DNA of 64,000 nucleotides from Collimonas fungivorans Ter331 (GCF_000221045.1 NC_015856.1:2412986-2476985), one strand, 5' to 3'; counted from the stretch's first letter, positions 1 through 9,350 are shown. The notes: generated by a model from the letters alone, not told the origin. Made by a program: numbers and translations.

Positions 1-1
1 C

Positions 2-511
2 GACGCGCAACAGGCGCTGCTGGAGCAGCAATCCGACGCCATCATGGAGCAGGGCATTGATCCGCGGGCGCAGTCGGGAGCCATGTGGAGCGACCTGGCG
101 CAGACCGTTGGCAGCCTGCCGCCAAGGCCGGTTCCTACAGTTGCCCTGGCGCCCACGCTCGCAACAGAACCTGTGACGCCGCTGGTTGAGCCGGAGTCGC
201 CGGTGCTGGGAGGGCAGGCCGAAACATCGCTGGCCGTCAGCACGCCGGTGAAAGATGAAGGCAAGCCAAAAGGCAAGAAGGCGTCCACACGGGATGAACT
301 GATTACGATGGGCTTGAACGAACTGGACCGCCTGCGCGATCTGTGGCGCAGCCGGCAGCCACAGCCGGCATTGGGCAGTCCGCCGGGTTATGCTGACTGG
401 AGCGGCGCGATCCGGTCGATTCAGCTAGCTCCGGAAGACATGCCTATCGGCGCTATCCACGAAGACATGATGCAGTGGCTGAGAAATGCCGAGGAAAGAT
501 GGGGCGTATGA
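2..511 (+). CDS. Hypothetical protein, 5' end outside the window
   Basis: The reading frame is open from the first bases, so an upstream start is likely; the first internal ATG is at 44. The visible 170 residues have a proline/valine/threonine-rich middle that looks disordered, a basic KGKK stretch, then a compact C-terminal part rich in charged and aromatic residues ending in WLRNAEERWGV. I recognise no family. It ends 15 bases before the 3' end of the convergent dioxygenase gene. The C-terminal segment with several tryptophans could be a small folded domain, but no function can be assigned. Confidence 0.6.
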   Translation, partial: DAQQALLEQQSDAIMEQGIDPRAQSGAMWSDLAQTVGSLPPRPVPTVALAPTLATEPVTPLVEPESPVLGGQAETSLAVSTPVKDEGKPKGKKASTRDELITMGLNELDRLRDLWRSRQPQPALGSPPGYADWSGAIRSIQLAPEDMPIGAIHEDMMQWLRNAEERWGV

Positions 512-526
512 GCGATCGTGACGGAT

Positions 527-1435
527 TCAGGCCGGCACGTCGCCTTCGACGGTGGTACGGTACAAGGTGCGCCGCAAATGCTGCGGCGTGATGGGCGCAT
601 AGTGCACGGTGCTGCGGTTGTCCCAGAACACCATGTCGTGCGCGCGCCATTGGTGGCGGTAGACGTTTTCGGCGCGTATGGTGTGCTCATGCAGGTAGCG
701 CAGCAGGGCGTCGCTCTCGTCCTTGGGCAAGCCGACGATGTGCGAAGTGAATCCTTCGCTGACAAACAACGCCTTGCGGCCGCTTTCCGGATGCACGCGG
801 ATCACCGGATGTTCGACTTCAGGCACTTCGTCGATTTGCTTTTGCGTCAGGTCGGCGCGCCAGGGCGACAGCTTCTGCAAGCGCCGGTAGCGATACACAT
901 AGGAATGCACGGCGCGCCGGCCTTCCAAGGTCTGCCTGACATCGGCGGGCAGGGTTTCGTAGGCCAGGAACATGTTGGCGAAAGAGGTGTCGCCTTGTTC
1001 CGCCGGCAGCTCCTGCGCATGCAGCAGCGAACCCAGGCTCGGCTTGGGCATGTAGGACAGGTCGGAATGCCAGTCGGCGCCGGCGTCCACCAGGCCGATT
1101 GGCTTGCCGTCCTCGATGACATTGGAGACGATCAGGATTTCCGGATAGCCTTGCAGGTGGAAGCGGTTCAGCACGTGCACCTGCAGCGGGCCGAAGCGGC
1201 GGCTGAACGCCACGTGCTGCTGCGGCGTGATGCGCTGCTCGCGGAACACCAGCAGGCCGTGCCTGACCAGGGCCGCGCGGATACGCGCCAGGTCCTCGGC
1301 GGATACCGGCAGCTGCAAGTCGAGGCCGGTGATTTCCGCGCCCAGCGGTCCTTCGATCGGGCGGATGTCAAATAGCTGGGAAGCGGCTGCGGGCGATGGC
1401 GATGGCAATAACGATAGCGTGCTGGCGATGGGCAT
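527..1435 (-). CDS. TauD/TfdA family Fe(II)/2-oxoglutarate dioxygenase
   Basis: 302 residues, a normal length for the taurine dioxygenase family. The facial-triad HxD is visible in DWHSDLSYM (about residue 122) and the distal histidine and arginine in the C-terminal stretch STVHYAPITPQHLRRTLYR. The N-terminal segment FDIRPIEGPLGAEITGLDL is the usual TauD opening. Members use 2-oxoglutarate and oxygen to hydroxylate small sulfonates, aryloxyalkanoates or other acids. The substrate cannot be read from sequence, and no taurine transporter or sulfonate genes lie nearby. The N-terminal 18 residues are low complexity, so the true start could be slightly downstream. No strong ribosome site precedes the annotated ATG. 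Confidence 0.85.
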   Translation of the reverse strand: MPIASTLSLLPSPSPAAASQLFDIRPIEGPLGAEITGLDLQLPVSAEDLARIRAALVRHGLLVFREQRITPQQHVAFSRRFGPLQVHVLNRFHLQGYPEILIVSNVIEDGKPIGLVDAGADWHSDLSYMPKPSLGSLLHAQELPAEQGDTSFANMFLAYETLPADVRQTLEGRRAVHSYVYRYRRLQKLSPWRADLTQKQIDEVPEVEHPVIRVHPESGRKALFVSEGFTSHIVGLPKDESDALLRYLHEHTIRAENVYRHQWRAHDMVFWDNRSTVHYAPITPQHLRRTLYRTTVEGDVPA

Positions 1436-1598
1436 GAGAGGACTCGGATAGCGGAAAGGCCTTGCCTGCCGTCACACAACAGGCCGGGCCATCCTGAAAA
1501 CAACATTACACCTGTCCATTACACCTCCTTAAGCATGGGCGCCGCAAATAATGGATTGTCATATCCTTATGCGGTTTGCGGCGCATTGCCGCCCAGCG

Positions 1599-2372
1599 TC
1601 AGCGGTGCGCCGAAACCAGGGCGAACATGGCGCCTTGCGGATCCAGTCCTTGCACGATCCAGCTGCCGCCGGGCACCTGGTGAGGACCCATCAGGACCTT
1701 GCCGCCGCCGTGGCTGATGCGGGCAATGGCGGCGTCGACCGATTCCACGTTGACGTAATACAGCCAGCAGGTCGCCGGCATGTCCGCGGTCTTGGTCATC
1801 ATGCCTCCCACCGCCGCACCGCCGGTAGAAAATGTCTGGTAGATGCCGAGCGGACCCATGTCGAGCGCTTCGTCCTTGGTCCAGCCGAACAGGTCGGCAT
1901 AGAAGGTAAACGCCTGCTCGCCGTCGCCGGCATGCAGCTCATGCCAGCCGACATGGCCCGGGGTGCCGGCCGCAACCGGCGCCGGCTGCTGGTCGCTATT
2001 ACCCTTGAACAGGATGAAGGCCGCGCCATGCGGATCGGCGGCCACGGCGAAGCGGCCGACGCCGGGAATGTCGTCCGGCGGCCGGCGGATAGTACCGCCG
2101 GCCGCGGTGACCCGCGCTGCATAGGCGTCGACGTCGCTGACCCCGATATAGCCGTTCCAGCAAGGTTTCGCGCCCATGGCGCGTGCGTCTTCGGGGATCG
2201 GCATCAGGCCGCCGACCATGGTGGTCCCGGCTGACAATATGATGTAGGAACGGTCGCCCATGCCGGCGTCCTGCGTGTTCCAGCCGACTACGCTTTGATA
2301 GAAAGACTCTGCGGCCTTGGCGTCGCTGGTCATGAGGTCGTACCACACGAATTTTGCTGGTTCGGCAGACAT
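1599..2372 (-). CDS. VOC family (glyoxalase/bleomycin resistance fold) protein, two domains
   Basis: 257 residues made of two tandem VOC modules (about 8-125 and 138-255). Each starts with the hallmark strand-helix pattern: FVWYDLMTSDAKAAESFY and HVGWHELHAGDGEQAFTFY, followed by GWN/GWT. The second ends with a DPQGAMFALV strand. The architecture resembles the 27 kDa hydroxylase-like or lactoylglutathione-lyase-like proteins common in proteobacteria. Substrate unknown. A GGAG lies about 10 bases before the ATG. It stands alone, with the dioxygenase downstream on the same strand but 163 bases away. Confidence 0.8.
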   Translation of the reverse strand: MSAEPAKFVWYDLMTSDAKAAESFYQSVVGWNTQDAGMGDRSYIILSAGTTMVGGLMPIPEDARAMGAKPCWNGYIGVSDVDAYAARVTAAGGTIRRPPDDIPGVGRFAVAADPHGAAFILFKGNSDQQPAPVAAGTPGHVGWHELHAGDGEQAFTFYADLFGWTKDEALDMGPLGIYQTFSTGGAAVGGMMTKTADMPATCWLYYVNVESVDAAIARISHGGGKVLMGPHQVPGGSWIVQGLDPQGAMFALVSAHR

Positions 2373-2637
2373 TTGGAATGGCTCCTTTGCTTCTTGGGTT
2401 CGAGTCGGCCTCAGCTGCCCACGATCGTGTCAGGCGGCGCTTGGAAATACATTATCCGCCCGATAACCGGGGAGTGGAAGCAGGGTGTTTGTGTTGCGGC
2501 GCAATAACTGATTGTAAAACCGGATTTTTCCTACATACGGGCGCACTCCATAGTTATTAAGATTGGACATACAGTGAAGCTGACCGGCGCTGCCGGGACA
2601 ACTAGCTTCCTTCAACTCTGACGAATGGCGGGAATAC

Positions 2638-3090
2638 ATGATGAAACTTCAAGATGAACAATGGCAAGAGCTGGAACCCTTGTTGCTGGGGAAACAGAGC
2701 GATCCTGGCGTCAACGCAAAGAACAATCGCCTGTTTATCGACGCCGTGCTGTGGATCGTGACGCGGAATTCGGCATGGCGCAATTTGCCGCGCGAGTTCG
2801 GCAACTGGACTGCCACTTACATGCGCTTCCGGCGCTGGAACGAAAGCGACTTCTGGCGCCAGCTGAAACAAAGCGACATCCAGGCGCCAGGCCTGGCTCA
2901 GCTACTGGAACAGATCGTCCATTACGGCGACCTGTACACGCGCCGCATCGAGCAGCGCCAGCAACGGAAAATCTCCCGTACCGCATACAAGGCGACGCTG
3001 GCTCCGGTCAAAGCGGCGGCCGCCAGGCAGCCAGCCTTGGCGCCAGGCGAGTCGACCTCGCACTGGGTTCATCTGGTGGCGCCGGGCTGA
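2638..3090 (+). CDS. Transposase N-terminal domain (DUF4096) protein, stand-alone
   Basis: 150 residues. Residues 5-85 match the N-terminal DUF4096 domain of IS5-type transposases: DEQWQELEPLL, RLFIDAVLWIVTRNSAWRNLP, YMRFRRWNESDFW. The DDE catalytic domain is absent. The last 60 residues (YTRRIEQRQQRKISRTAYKA and on) are not transposase sequence, and the ORF ends without a visible frameshifted continuation. It is either an IS remnant with a foreign tail or a domesticated DNA-binding protein. No terminal inverted repeats are apparent in the 265 bases upstream. Confidence 0.65.
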   Translation: MMKLQDEQWQELEPLLLGKQSDPGVNAKNNRLFIDAVLWIVTRNSAWRNLPREFGNWTATYMRFRRWNESDFWRQLKQSDIQAPGLAQLLEQIVHYGDLYTRRIEQRQQRKISRTAYKATLAPVKAAAARQPALAPGESTSHWVHLVAPG

Positions 3091-3126
3091 CTTGGACATT
3101 TCCCCGCGCTGCGCTACAGTAGCGGC

Positions 3127-3759
3127 ATGACAATACCGCTTTCAGACCTGGAAAAAATCGCCGCTCTTACCCTGGAGCATTACAATCAGCGCGCCGACGA
3201 TTTCCGTGACGGCACCCGCGATCACGACGTCAGCCAGAACATCGCGGCGCTGCTGCGCCATATCCAAGGCACGCCGCCGTTCGCCATCCTCGACGTCGGC
3301 TGCGGCCCCGGGCGCGACCTGCGCACGTTCAGCAAGCTCGGCCACACCGCCATCGGCGTCGAAGGCGCCGCCCGTTTCGTCGAGATGGCGCGCGCCGACA
3401 GCGGCTGCGAAGTGTGGCAGCAGGACTTTCTCCAGCTCGATTTTCCCGACAGCCGCTTCGACGGCATCTTCGCCAATGCGGCGCTGTTCCACATTCCCAG
3501 CCAGGAACTGCCGCGTGTGCTGCGCCAGTTCCATGCCACGCTGAAGCCGGGCGGCGTGCTGTTCAGCTCCAATCCGCGCGGCGGCAACGAAGAAGGGTGG
3601 AACCGCGGACGCTACGGCGCTTACCACGACCTCGATGCCTGGCGCGGTTTCATGGCCGATGCCGGCTTTGCCGAACTTGAACATTACTATCGTCCCGAGG
3701 GACTGCCGCGCGACCAGCAGCCGTGGCTGGCCAGCGTCTGGCGCAAGCAGGACCGATAG
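3127..3759 (+). CDS. Class I SAM-dependent methyltransferase
   Basis: 210 residues with the canonical SAM-binding motif I (AILDVGCGPGRDLRTF, about residues 56-71), an acidic residue at the end of strand 2 (IGVEGA), motif IV region FDGIFANAALFHIP and a post-motif LKPGGVLFSSNPRG. This is the Methyltransf_11/25 layout for small-molecule methyltransferases. The substrate cannot be inferred. It begins 36 bases after the transposase remnant and has only a weak ribosome site. A strong hairpin lies about 140 bases downstream. Confidence 0.85.
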   Translation: MTIPLSDLEKIAALTLEHYNQRADDFRDGTRDHDVSQNIAALLRHIQGTPPFAILDVGCGPGRDLRTFSKLGHTAIGVEGAARFVEMARADSGCEVWQQDFLQLDFPDSRFDGIFANAALFHIPSQELPRVLRQFHATLKPGGVLFSSNPRGGNEEGWNRGRYGAYHDLDAWRGFMADAGFAELEHYYRPEGLPRDQQPWLASVWRKQDR

Positions 3760-3897
3760 GTTCGCCGCGCCATGGGCCGGAATGCTCAGCCGGTGCTGAT
3801 GTCCCACTTACGAATATTTGATTGTATGCGGAAGATATGGGCCCGCTTAAATTGATATTCCTACGTAATAAAAATCATTGTGCAACGTCTCTGAATA

Positions 3898-3920
3898 AAA
3901 GCCCGTTGAGTTCGGGCTTT
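3898..3920 (-). terminator. Intrinsic terminator hairpin
   Basis: Perfect 8-bp stem AAAGCCCG / CGGGCTTT with a 7-base loop. On the minus strand it is followed by TTTTATT, and it lies just past the end of the minus-strand SDR pseudogene, so it probably terminates that transcript. It may also stop the methyltransferase transcript on the plus strand, where only three Ts follow. Confidence 0.7.
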
Positions 3921-3943
3921 GACGTGAAAGCAAAGAACCGATT

Positions 3944-4394
3944 TCAGGTGAGCCCAAACGTTTTCCTGATGCCTGCCCCAACCGGGCCTGCAGGCATGAA
4001 GCGGCGCAGTTTAGCCAAAAGAGAGGCCTCGCCTTTAGGCGTGCGGCGCATCTTCCACACGTCCAAAGCGGCATCGACAATCGTGCTGGCGACGCCATCG
4101 GGCGCCGGTGCTTTCCGGATATTTTTTTGAATTGCCTGGGAAACCACGCTGCGCACTATTGACGAGTACATCGATGCGTCTGGCCTGAGCGATGATGGCC
4201 TGGATTCCATATTGAACTGACGCTTCGTCACGGATATCCATTTCGACCAGCACAACACCGGGTATTGCCTGTGCTTTTGTAGTGCTGCGTACTGTGCCGA
4301 ATACTTGGCATCCACGCTTGACAAACTTCTCTGCGGTGACGCGCCCGATGCCTGATGAAACGCCGGTAATCACGACAACTTCAGAATTCGGCAT
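3944..4394 (-). pseudogene. Short-chain dehydrogenase/reductase remnant (internal deletion plus frameshift)
   Basis: The first frame from 4394 encodes a good SDR N-terminus: VVITGVSSGIGRVTAEKF (cofactor glycine motif), VEMDIRDEASV, and RIDVLVNSA. It then turns into unrelated sequence and stops at 4035. The second frame carries a normal SDR C-terminus ending at 3944 (AIQKNIRKAPAPDGVASTIV ... GPVGAGIRKTFGLT). The whole catalytic middle, with Ser-Tyr-xxx-Lys, is missing between the two parts. About 150 codons remain of the usual 270-280, so this gene is decayed and cannot make an active enzyme. It borders the RND efflux operon. Confidence 0.85.
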
Positions 4395-4435
4395 TGCAGT
4401 TCCTTTTGTATGAGTGAATGGAGATTAACGACAGA

Positions 4436-7400
4436 TCAGCTTTGCGACGGCGTTGGCCTGATCTTGAACCAGATGGAATACATGGCCGGCAAGAACACGA
4501 GGGTCAGAATCGTTCCTGCAAATGTGCCGCCGATCAGCGTGTAAGCGAGGGTGCCCCAGAACACCGAATGGGTAAGCGGGATGAACGCCAAGATCGCCGC
4601 CAATGCGGTCAAGACCACTGGTCGGGAACGCTGCACAGTTGCCTCGACAACCGCGTGGAAAGGACTCAGTCCCGCCTGTTCGTTGTGGCGGATTTGCCCG
4701 ATCAGAATCAGCGTGTTGCGCATCAGGATGCCCGACAATGCAATCAGGCCGACCAGCGCATTGATGCCGAATGGCTGCCGGAACAGAATCAAGGTTGGCA
4801 CCACACCGATCAGCCCCAACGGGCTGGTCAGGAAGACCATCACCATCGCGGAGATCGAGCGCACCTGGAAGATGATGATGAGCAGGGTTACTGCCAGCAT
4901 GATGGGGAATAGCGGCAACATTGCTTTCGTCGCTTTTCCTGACTCTTCGATGGAGCCGGCCTGCTCAATGTGGTAGCCGCCAGGCAGCTTGTCCATGATA
5001 GGCTGGAGCTTCTGGGTGATGGCTGCTGACACGTCCGGCGGTTGCAAGCCATCGGCGATGTCGCCCCGTACGGTGATCGTCGGCATGCGGTCGCGACGGC
5101 GCATGATTGGTTCCTCCATGCGCACGTCGACCATACCCACCTGCGACAGCGGGATGCGTTGCCCATTGGCGCCAGCTAGCGTGAAGTCCGCGATCTTGGC
5201 CAGGTCGAGCCGGCTGTCGCCAGCCGAACGGGCCGTGACTTGCACCGTGCGAATGTCCTCACGTACGGCGGTGACAGGCACTCCACTCAGCAAGAATTGC
5301 AGTTGCTGCGCCACGGCGCTGGAGGTCAGCCCGACGGCCTGCAATCGGTCTTGCTGCAAGTTGAAGTGCAGCATAGGCGTGCGCGTGCCCCAGTCAGCGT
5401 TGACCGTACGCATCATCGGACTGGCATCCATGACCCGTTGCACTTCAGCCGCGATACTGCGTAGCTTGTCCTGGTCCGGGCCAGTGACCCGGTAGGCGAC
5501 GGGAAACGGCGAGTACGGGCCGAATACGAGCTGGGTGACACGCACGCGCGCCTCAGAGGCGAGGCCGTCGGCGATTGCCTTGCGTAACCGGTTTTTCAAT
5601 GCCTCGCGCTCATCCTGGTTGTCTGTCCGGACCACGATCTTGGCAAACGACGGATCAGGCAATTCTGGTCCCATTGCCAAGTAGAAGCGTGGCGCGCCTT
5701 GTCCAACATAGGCCGTGACGATCTTCGCTTCCGACTGTTTAGCCAGCCATGCTTCCACCTTCTCTGTGGCGGCGCTGGTCTGGCCGATCGAGGTGCCATA
5801 GGGCATCTGCACCTCGACCAGCACTTCGGGGCGGTCGGAGATCGGGAAGAATTGCTTCTTGACCACTGCCATTCCGAGCACGGCCACAACAAAAAGGCCC
5901 ACTACAGTACCGGCGACCAGCCACTTGCGTGCGATAACCCGTTCCAACACTTGACGGAAGCGGTTATAGCGTGGCGTATCGTAGAGTGCGTCGTGGCCGC
6001 CCTCGACTTTTTTGAGATTGGGTAGTAGCTTGACACCAAGGTAAGGTGTAAATACCACGGCGACCACCCAAGACGCGATCAGTGCGATGCCGACAATCCA
6101 GAACATGTTGCTGGTGTATTCACCGGCGGTGGAGCGGGCGAAACCATTGGGCATGAAGCCGACTGCCGTCACCAGCGTGCCCGACAGCATTGGCGCGGCA
6201 GTGTGGCTCCACGCATAGGCAGACGCGGCGATACGGTCGTAGCCTTCCTCCATCTTTACCACCATCATTTCGATGGCGATGATGGCGTCGTCCACAAGCA
6301 GGCCCAGCCCCAGGATCAGCGAGCCCAGCGTGATGCGGTCGAAGTTCTTTCCGGTCGCGGCCATCACAATGAAAACTGCCGCCAGCGTCAGCGGCACAGC
6401 CGCAGCAACGACGATACCCACACGCCAACCCATACTCACGAAACACACCAGCATGACCACCAGCAGCGCGACAAAGAACTTGACCATGAACTCATCGACC
6501 GCCGAGCTGATATTGACGGCTTGATCTGTGACCTTGGTCAGGCCCATACCCTGCGGCATATCGGCGTTGATCGCACCGACCTCCTTATCCAGCGCTTTAC
6601 CCAAGTCTAATCCGTTCCAGCCATCGCGCATGACAATGCCCAACAGCAGCGCGGGTTCGCCGCCGTTGCGGATCATGAAAGTCGCCGGATCCTCATAGCC
6701 ACGCTTGATCGTGGCGATGTCCGACAGTTTCAATGTGCGACCTTGCGCCACGACCGGCGTATCGCGGATCTTTTGCAATTGATCGAAAGCGCCGTCCAGG
6801 CGAATAAACACCTGAGGCCCCTTGGTTTCCACGGAGCCAGCCGGCGTCAGCGCGTTCTGACTATTGAGTGCGGCGAATACTTCCTGCGGGCTAACGCCCA
6901 GCGTAGCCAGGCGCTCATGCGAAAACTCGACATAAATGCGCTCAGGCTGCTCGCCAACGATGTTGACCTTCTTTACACCGGGTACGTGCAGCAGGCGCTG
7001 GCGCAACGTCTCCGCATCGCGTACAAGCAGGCGTTGTGGTTCGCCCTTGGCCTTGAGTGCGAATAGGGCAAAGGTGACGTCCGCGTATTCGTCGTTGACC
7101 ATCGGTCCGATCACGCCAGGCGGAAGGTTGCTTGCCTCATCGCTTACTTTCTTCCGGGCTTGGTAAAACTCTCCCTGGACCTCCGAAGGTGGCGTACTGT
7201 CGAGCAAGGTCAAGGTGGTGAAGGCCAAGCCAGGTCTTGTGTAGGTCTCGGTACGCTCATACCAGCGCAGCTCCTGCATGCGCTTTTCGATCTTCTCGGC
7301 GACCTGGTCCTGCATTTCCTGCGCGGTGGCGCCTGGCCAGGCAGTAACGATGGTCATCACTTTGACCGTGAACGCGGGGTCTTCCGCCCGGCCAAGTTTG

Positions 7401-7504
7401 AAGAAGGAGATGAACCCGGCCAACGAGATCAGGCAGATCAGAAACAGGGTGACGGAGCGCTCGCGCACGGCGAGCGCCGACAGGTTGAAGCGACCTTCGC
7501 TCAT
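4436..7504 (-). CDS. RND efflux pump inner-membrane permease (AcrB/MexF superfamily)
   Basis: 1022 residues, the full length of an HAE-type RND transporter. A first membrane helix (LFLICLISLAGFISFF) precedes the large periplasmic porter domain. The TM4 region carries the proton-relay pair of aspartates in GLLVDDAIIAIEMMVVKMEEG (about residue 400). The C-terminal helices include LTSPLGLIGVVPTLILF and GILMRNTLILIGQI. It exports hydrophobic compounds from inner membrane and periplasm, driven by the proton gradient. The gene overlaps the adaptor gene by 4 bases (ATGA), so the two are co-translated. The substrate range cannot be read from sequence. Confidence 0.95.
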   Translation of the reverse strand: MSEGRFNLSALAVRERSVTLFLICLISLAGFISFFKLGRAEDPAFTVKVMTIVTAWPGATAQEMQDQVAEKIEKRMQELRWYERTETYTRPGLAFTTLTLLDSTPPSEVQGEFYQARKKVSDEASNLPPGVIGPMVNDEYADVTFALFALKAKGEPQRLLVRDAETLRQRLLHVPGVKKVNIVGEQPERIYVEFSHERLATLGVSPQEVFAALNSQNALTPAGSVETKGPQVFIRLDGAFDQLQKIRDTPVVAQGRTLKLSDIATIKRGYEDPATFMIRNGGEPALLLGIVMRDGWNGLDLGKALDKEVGAINADMPQGMGLTKVTDQAVNISSAVDEFMVKFFVALLVVMLVCFVSMGWRVGIVVAAAVPLTLAAVFIVMAATGKNFDRITLGSLILGLGLLVDDAIIAIEMMVVKMEEGYDRIAASAYAWSHTAAPMLSGTLVTAVGFMPNGFARSTAGEYTSNMFWIVGIALIASWVVAVVFTPYLGVKLLPNLKKVEGGHDALYDTPRYNRFRQVLERVIARKWLVAGTVVGLFVVAVLGMAVVKKQFFPISDRPEVLVEVQMPYGTSIGQTSAATEKVEAWLAKQSEAKIVTAYVGQGAPRFYLAMGPELPDPSFAKIVVRTDNQDEREALKNRLRKAIADGLASEARVRVTQLVFGPYSPFPVAYRVTGPDQDKLRSIAAEVQRVMDASPMMRTVNADWGTRTPMLHFNLQQDRLQAVGLTSSAVAQQLQFLLSGVPVTAVREDIRTVQVTARSAGDSRLDLAKIADFTLAGANGQRIPLSQVGMVDVRMEEPIMRRRDRMPTITVRGDIADGLQPPDVSAAITQKLQPIMDKLPGGYHIEQAGSIEESGKATKAMLPLFPIMLAVTLLIIIFQVRSISAMVMVFLTSPLGLIGVVPTLILFRQPFGINALVGLIALSGILMRNTLILIGQIRHNEQAGLSPFHAVVEATVQRSRPVVLTALAAILAFIPLTHSVFWGTLAYTLIGGTFAGTILTLVFLPAMYSIWFKIRPTPSQS

Positions 7505-8610
7505 GGCCGCACTCCCGCGGTTGCGGCGGCGACCTGGTCAGCCACCCGGACCTGCTCGCCTTCATGCAGCAGGTGAGTGCCGAGTGCGACTATTCGGTCA
7601 CCTGGCTTGAGTTGACCTGCAATGTGCGCACCGTCGTCGTCCAGCCGCTGGACCGCGACCGCCCGCCAGGAAACCTTTGTCGGCTTGCCTTCGATGACCC
7701 AGACTCCCGAACCCTTACCCGCGTCGAACAGCGAGCCAATCGGTACCCACAAGCCGCCTTGCTCAGCGGGATGTGCGTCCGGGATCTGAACGGTGACCGT
7801 TGTGCCCAATGGGGCATTGGACATCTCCCCATCCAGCACATACCGCGCCTCGAAGGTGCGGGTTAGTCGGTCTGCGGCATCAGAGAGCTGCCTGAGTTTG
7901 GTTGGAACGGTAACGCCCTCTTTGCCAAAAAGCGTGGCTTGGCCGACTGAACCGATGGCAGGGCGCAAGGTTTCCGGCAATTGGATAATGGCCTCGCGGT
8001 GTCCAGCATGGGCAACACGCACCACGACTTGGCCCGCGTTGACGACTTGACCGGGTTCGACCAGCGTTTCCATGACGACGCCATCGGAATCCGCCACGAG
8101 CTCCGTGTATCGGCTCGCGTTGCGAGCAACTTCGGCTTGGGCTTCGGTCGCATTGAGCTGGGCTTTGGCGGTATCTGCGGCAGCCTTGACTTGGTCGTAG
8201 GCTGAAGCCGATATCGCGCCGGTTCCGCGCAGGTCGCGGTAGCGAGCTTCATCATCCGCCGTTTGCTGCGCCCGTGCTCGGGCTGCGGCGACCGCTTCTT
8301 GCTGAGCATGCGCGGCAAGCTTCAGATCGACAGGGTCGATGCGCATCAGTGGTTGCCCACGCTTAACGGTTTGCCCCGCGTCCACAAGCCTCTCCAATAC
8401 CTTGCCAGAGACCCGGAAACCAAGATCGCTTTGTACCCGAGCGGCTACGGTTCCGGTGAACGTACGTGATGCGGCGACCGCGCCCTGAATGGTAGCCGCA
8501 CGTACCAACGGCGCTTCGGTACGTGGATCGGATTGCGGTTTTTCGCCACAAGCGACTAGTGCAAACGGCAATGTAGATAGGGCGGCAGAGAAAACGAGGC
8601 GGCGGAGCAT
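7501..8610 (-). CDS. RND efflux periplasmic adaptor (membrane fusion protein), lipoprotein
   Basis: 369 residues. An N-terminal lipoprotein signal ends at the lipobox LVAC around residue 21. Then come the barrel-sandwich/lipoyl halves (GFRVSGKVLERLVDAGQTVKRGQPLMRIDP and DGVVMETLVEPGQVVNAGQ; quoted in part), a central alpha-helical hairpin rich in Ala/Glu/Gln (about 75-145) and a C-terminal beta domain. It links the permease to the outer-membrane factor. First gene of a two-gene operon with the permease. Its promoter region carries a 24-bp palindrome at 8655-8678 that also occurs in front of the outer-membrane factor gene. Confidence 0.92.
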   Translation of the reverse strand: MLRRLVFSAALSTLPFALVACGEKPQSDPRTEAPLVRAATIQGAVAASRTFTGTVAARVQSDLGFRVSGKVLERLVDAGQTVKRGQPLMRIDPVDLKLAAHAQQEAVAAARARAQQTADDEARYRDLRGTGAISASAYDQVKAAADTAKAQLNATEAQAEVARNASRYTELVADSDGVVMETLVEPGQVVNAGQVVVRVAHAGHREAIIQLPETLRPAIGSVGQATLFGKEGVTVPTKLRQLSDAADRLTRTFEARYVLDGEMSNAPLGTTVTVQIPDAHPAEQGGLWVPIGSLFDAGKGSGVWVIEGKPTKVSWRAVAVQRLDDDGAHIAGQLKPGDRIVALGTHLLHEGEQVRVADQVAAATAGVRP

Positions 8611-8654
8611 AGAAATCCCATAAAGAGCTAAACAGGATTTCTATTTTGGGACTA

Positions 8655-8678
8655 GTGACTAATTGTGTCAATGGTCAC
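8655..8678. promoter_or_regulatory. Predicted TetR operator A (adaptor-permease promoter)
   Basis: GTGAC at 8655-8659 and GTCAC at 8674-8678 form a 24-bp imperfect palindrome. On the minus strand it overlaps a TTGACA -35 box (plus-strand 8666-8671) with a CAAAAT -10 about 17 bases on. The same length, arms and GTGACTA-TTT core recur at 9351-9374, on the other side of the TetR gene. Confidence 0.7.
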
Positions 8679-8693
8679 ATAGATATTTGGCAT

Positions 8694-9311
8694 TTATGGC
8701 GATAGACTGCGCAACACCAGATTAGATAGTTGCGATGGGGCATCATCCGCCGAATCAAAGCTATGCTGCAAAAGCAAGGGATTGAGATAGGGGCGAATGA
8801 CCAAGTAAATCGCCGTCGCCGTTTCATCGAGCGGCGTTTTGCGCTCAAACTCCTCTGTCTCGCGCCCCTGGCGCAGGATGTCCTGCAGCATTGCCTGAAT
8901 GCGCTCCTCAAAGGCGCGCACCGCCTCCCAACGCTCGGTGGCAGCCGAAGCCGCAATGTCATAGAGCTTGCGATCTTCAAAAAACAGGCGAAGGCATGAC
9001 TCGACGCCCGTCTTGAACATGCGTCGGAGTTTCTCTGGCGGACGGTCGACTCCGTCAACGGCTGCTCTGACATCCGTTTCGATCTCGTGCAGGCAATTTG
9101 CACAAATCAGTTCGCCAATGGCCTGCTTGGACTCGAAGAACTTATAAATATATGCTTTGGAAAAGCCAATAGCCTTGGCAAGATCAGAGACGGTGGTCTT
9201 TTCGTAGCCGTACAGGCGGAAGTGCTCGGTAGCTGCGACAACAATTTGATCTCGCACTTCGTGATCGACTGGGCCTCGGGCGGGGCCCGGATTAGTGGTT
9301 GCTTTACTCAT
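8694..9311 (-). CDS. TetR family repressor of the RND efflux system
   Basis: 205 residues from the ATG at 9311. An in-frame TTG extends 12 codons upstream to 9347, but the ATG is preceded by a GAGG and avoids running into the operator. Residues about 15-60 form the TetR helix-turn-helix (IVVAATEHFRLYGYEKTTV, LAKAIGFSKAYIYKFFESK). The C-terminal ligand-binding half resembles AcrR-type regulators. It sits between the adaptor-permease operon and the divergently transcribed outer-membrane factor gene. Near-identical palindromes stand in front of both, so it is inferred to repress all three pump genes and itself. Confidence 0.9.
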   Translation of the reverse strand: MSKATTNPGPARGPVDHEVRDQIVVAATEHFRLYGYEKTTVSDLAKAIGFSKAYIYKFFESKQAIGELICANCLHEIETDVRAAVDGVDRPPEKLRRMFKTGVESCLRLFFEDRKLYDIAASAATERWEAVRAFEERIQAMLQDILRQGRETEEFERKTPLDETATAIYLVIRPYLNPLLLQHSFDSADDAPSQLSNLVLRSLSP

Positions 9312-9350
9312 ATTCAACAGCTTACCTCTTCTGCTCGATTTGTACAACGA

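Noticed and set aside
2373-2637. Left end of an insertion sequence before the DUF4096 gene
   Set aside because: No terminal inverted repeat or target duplication could be identified around the gene.
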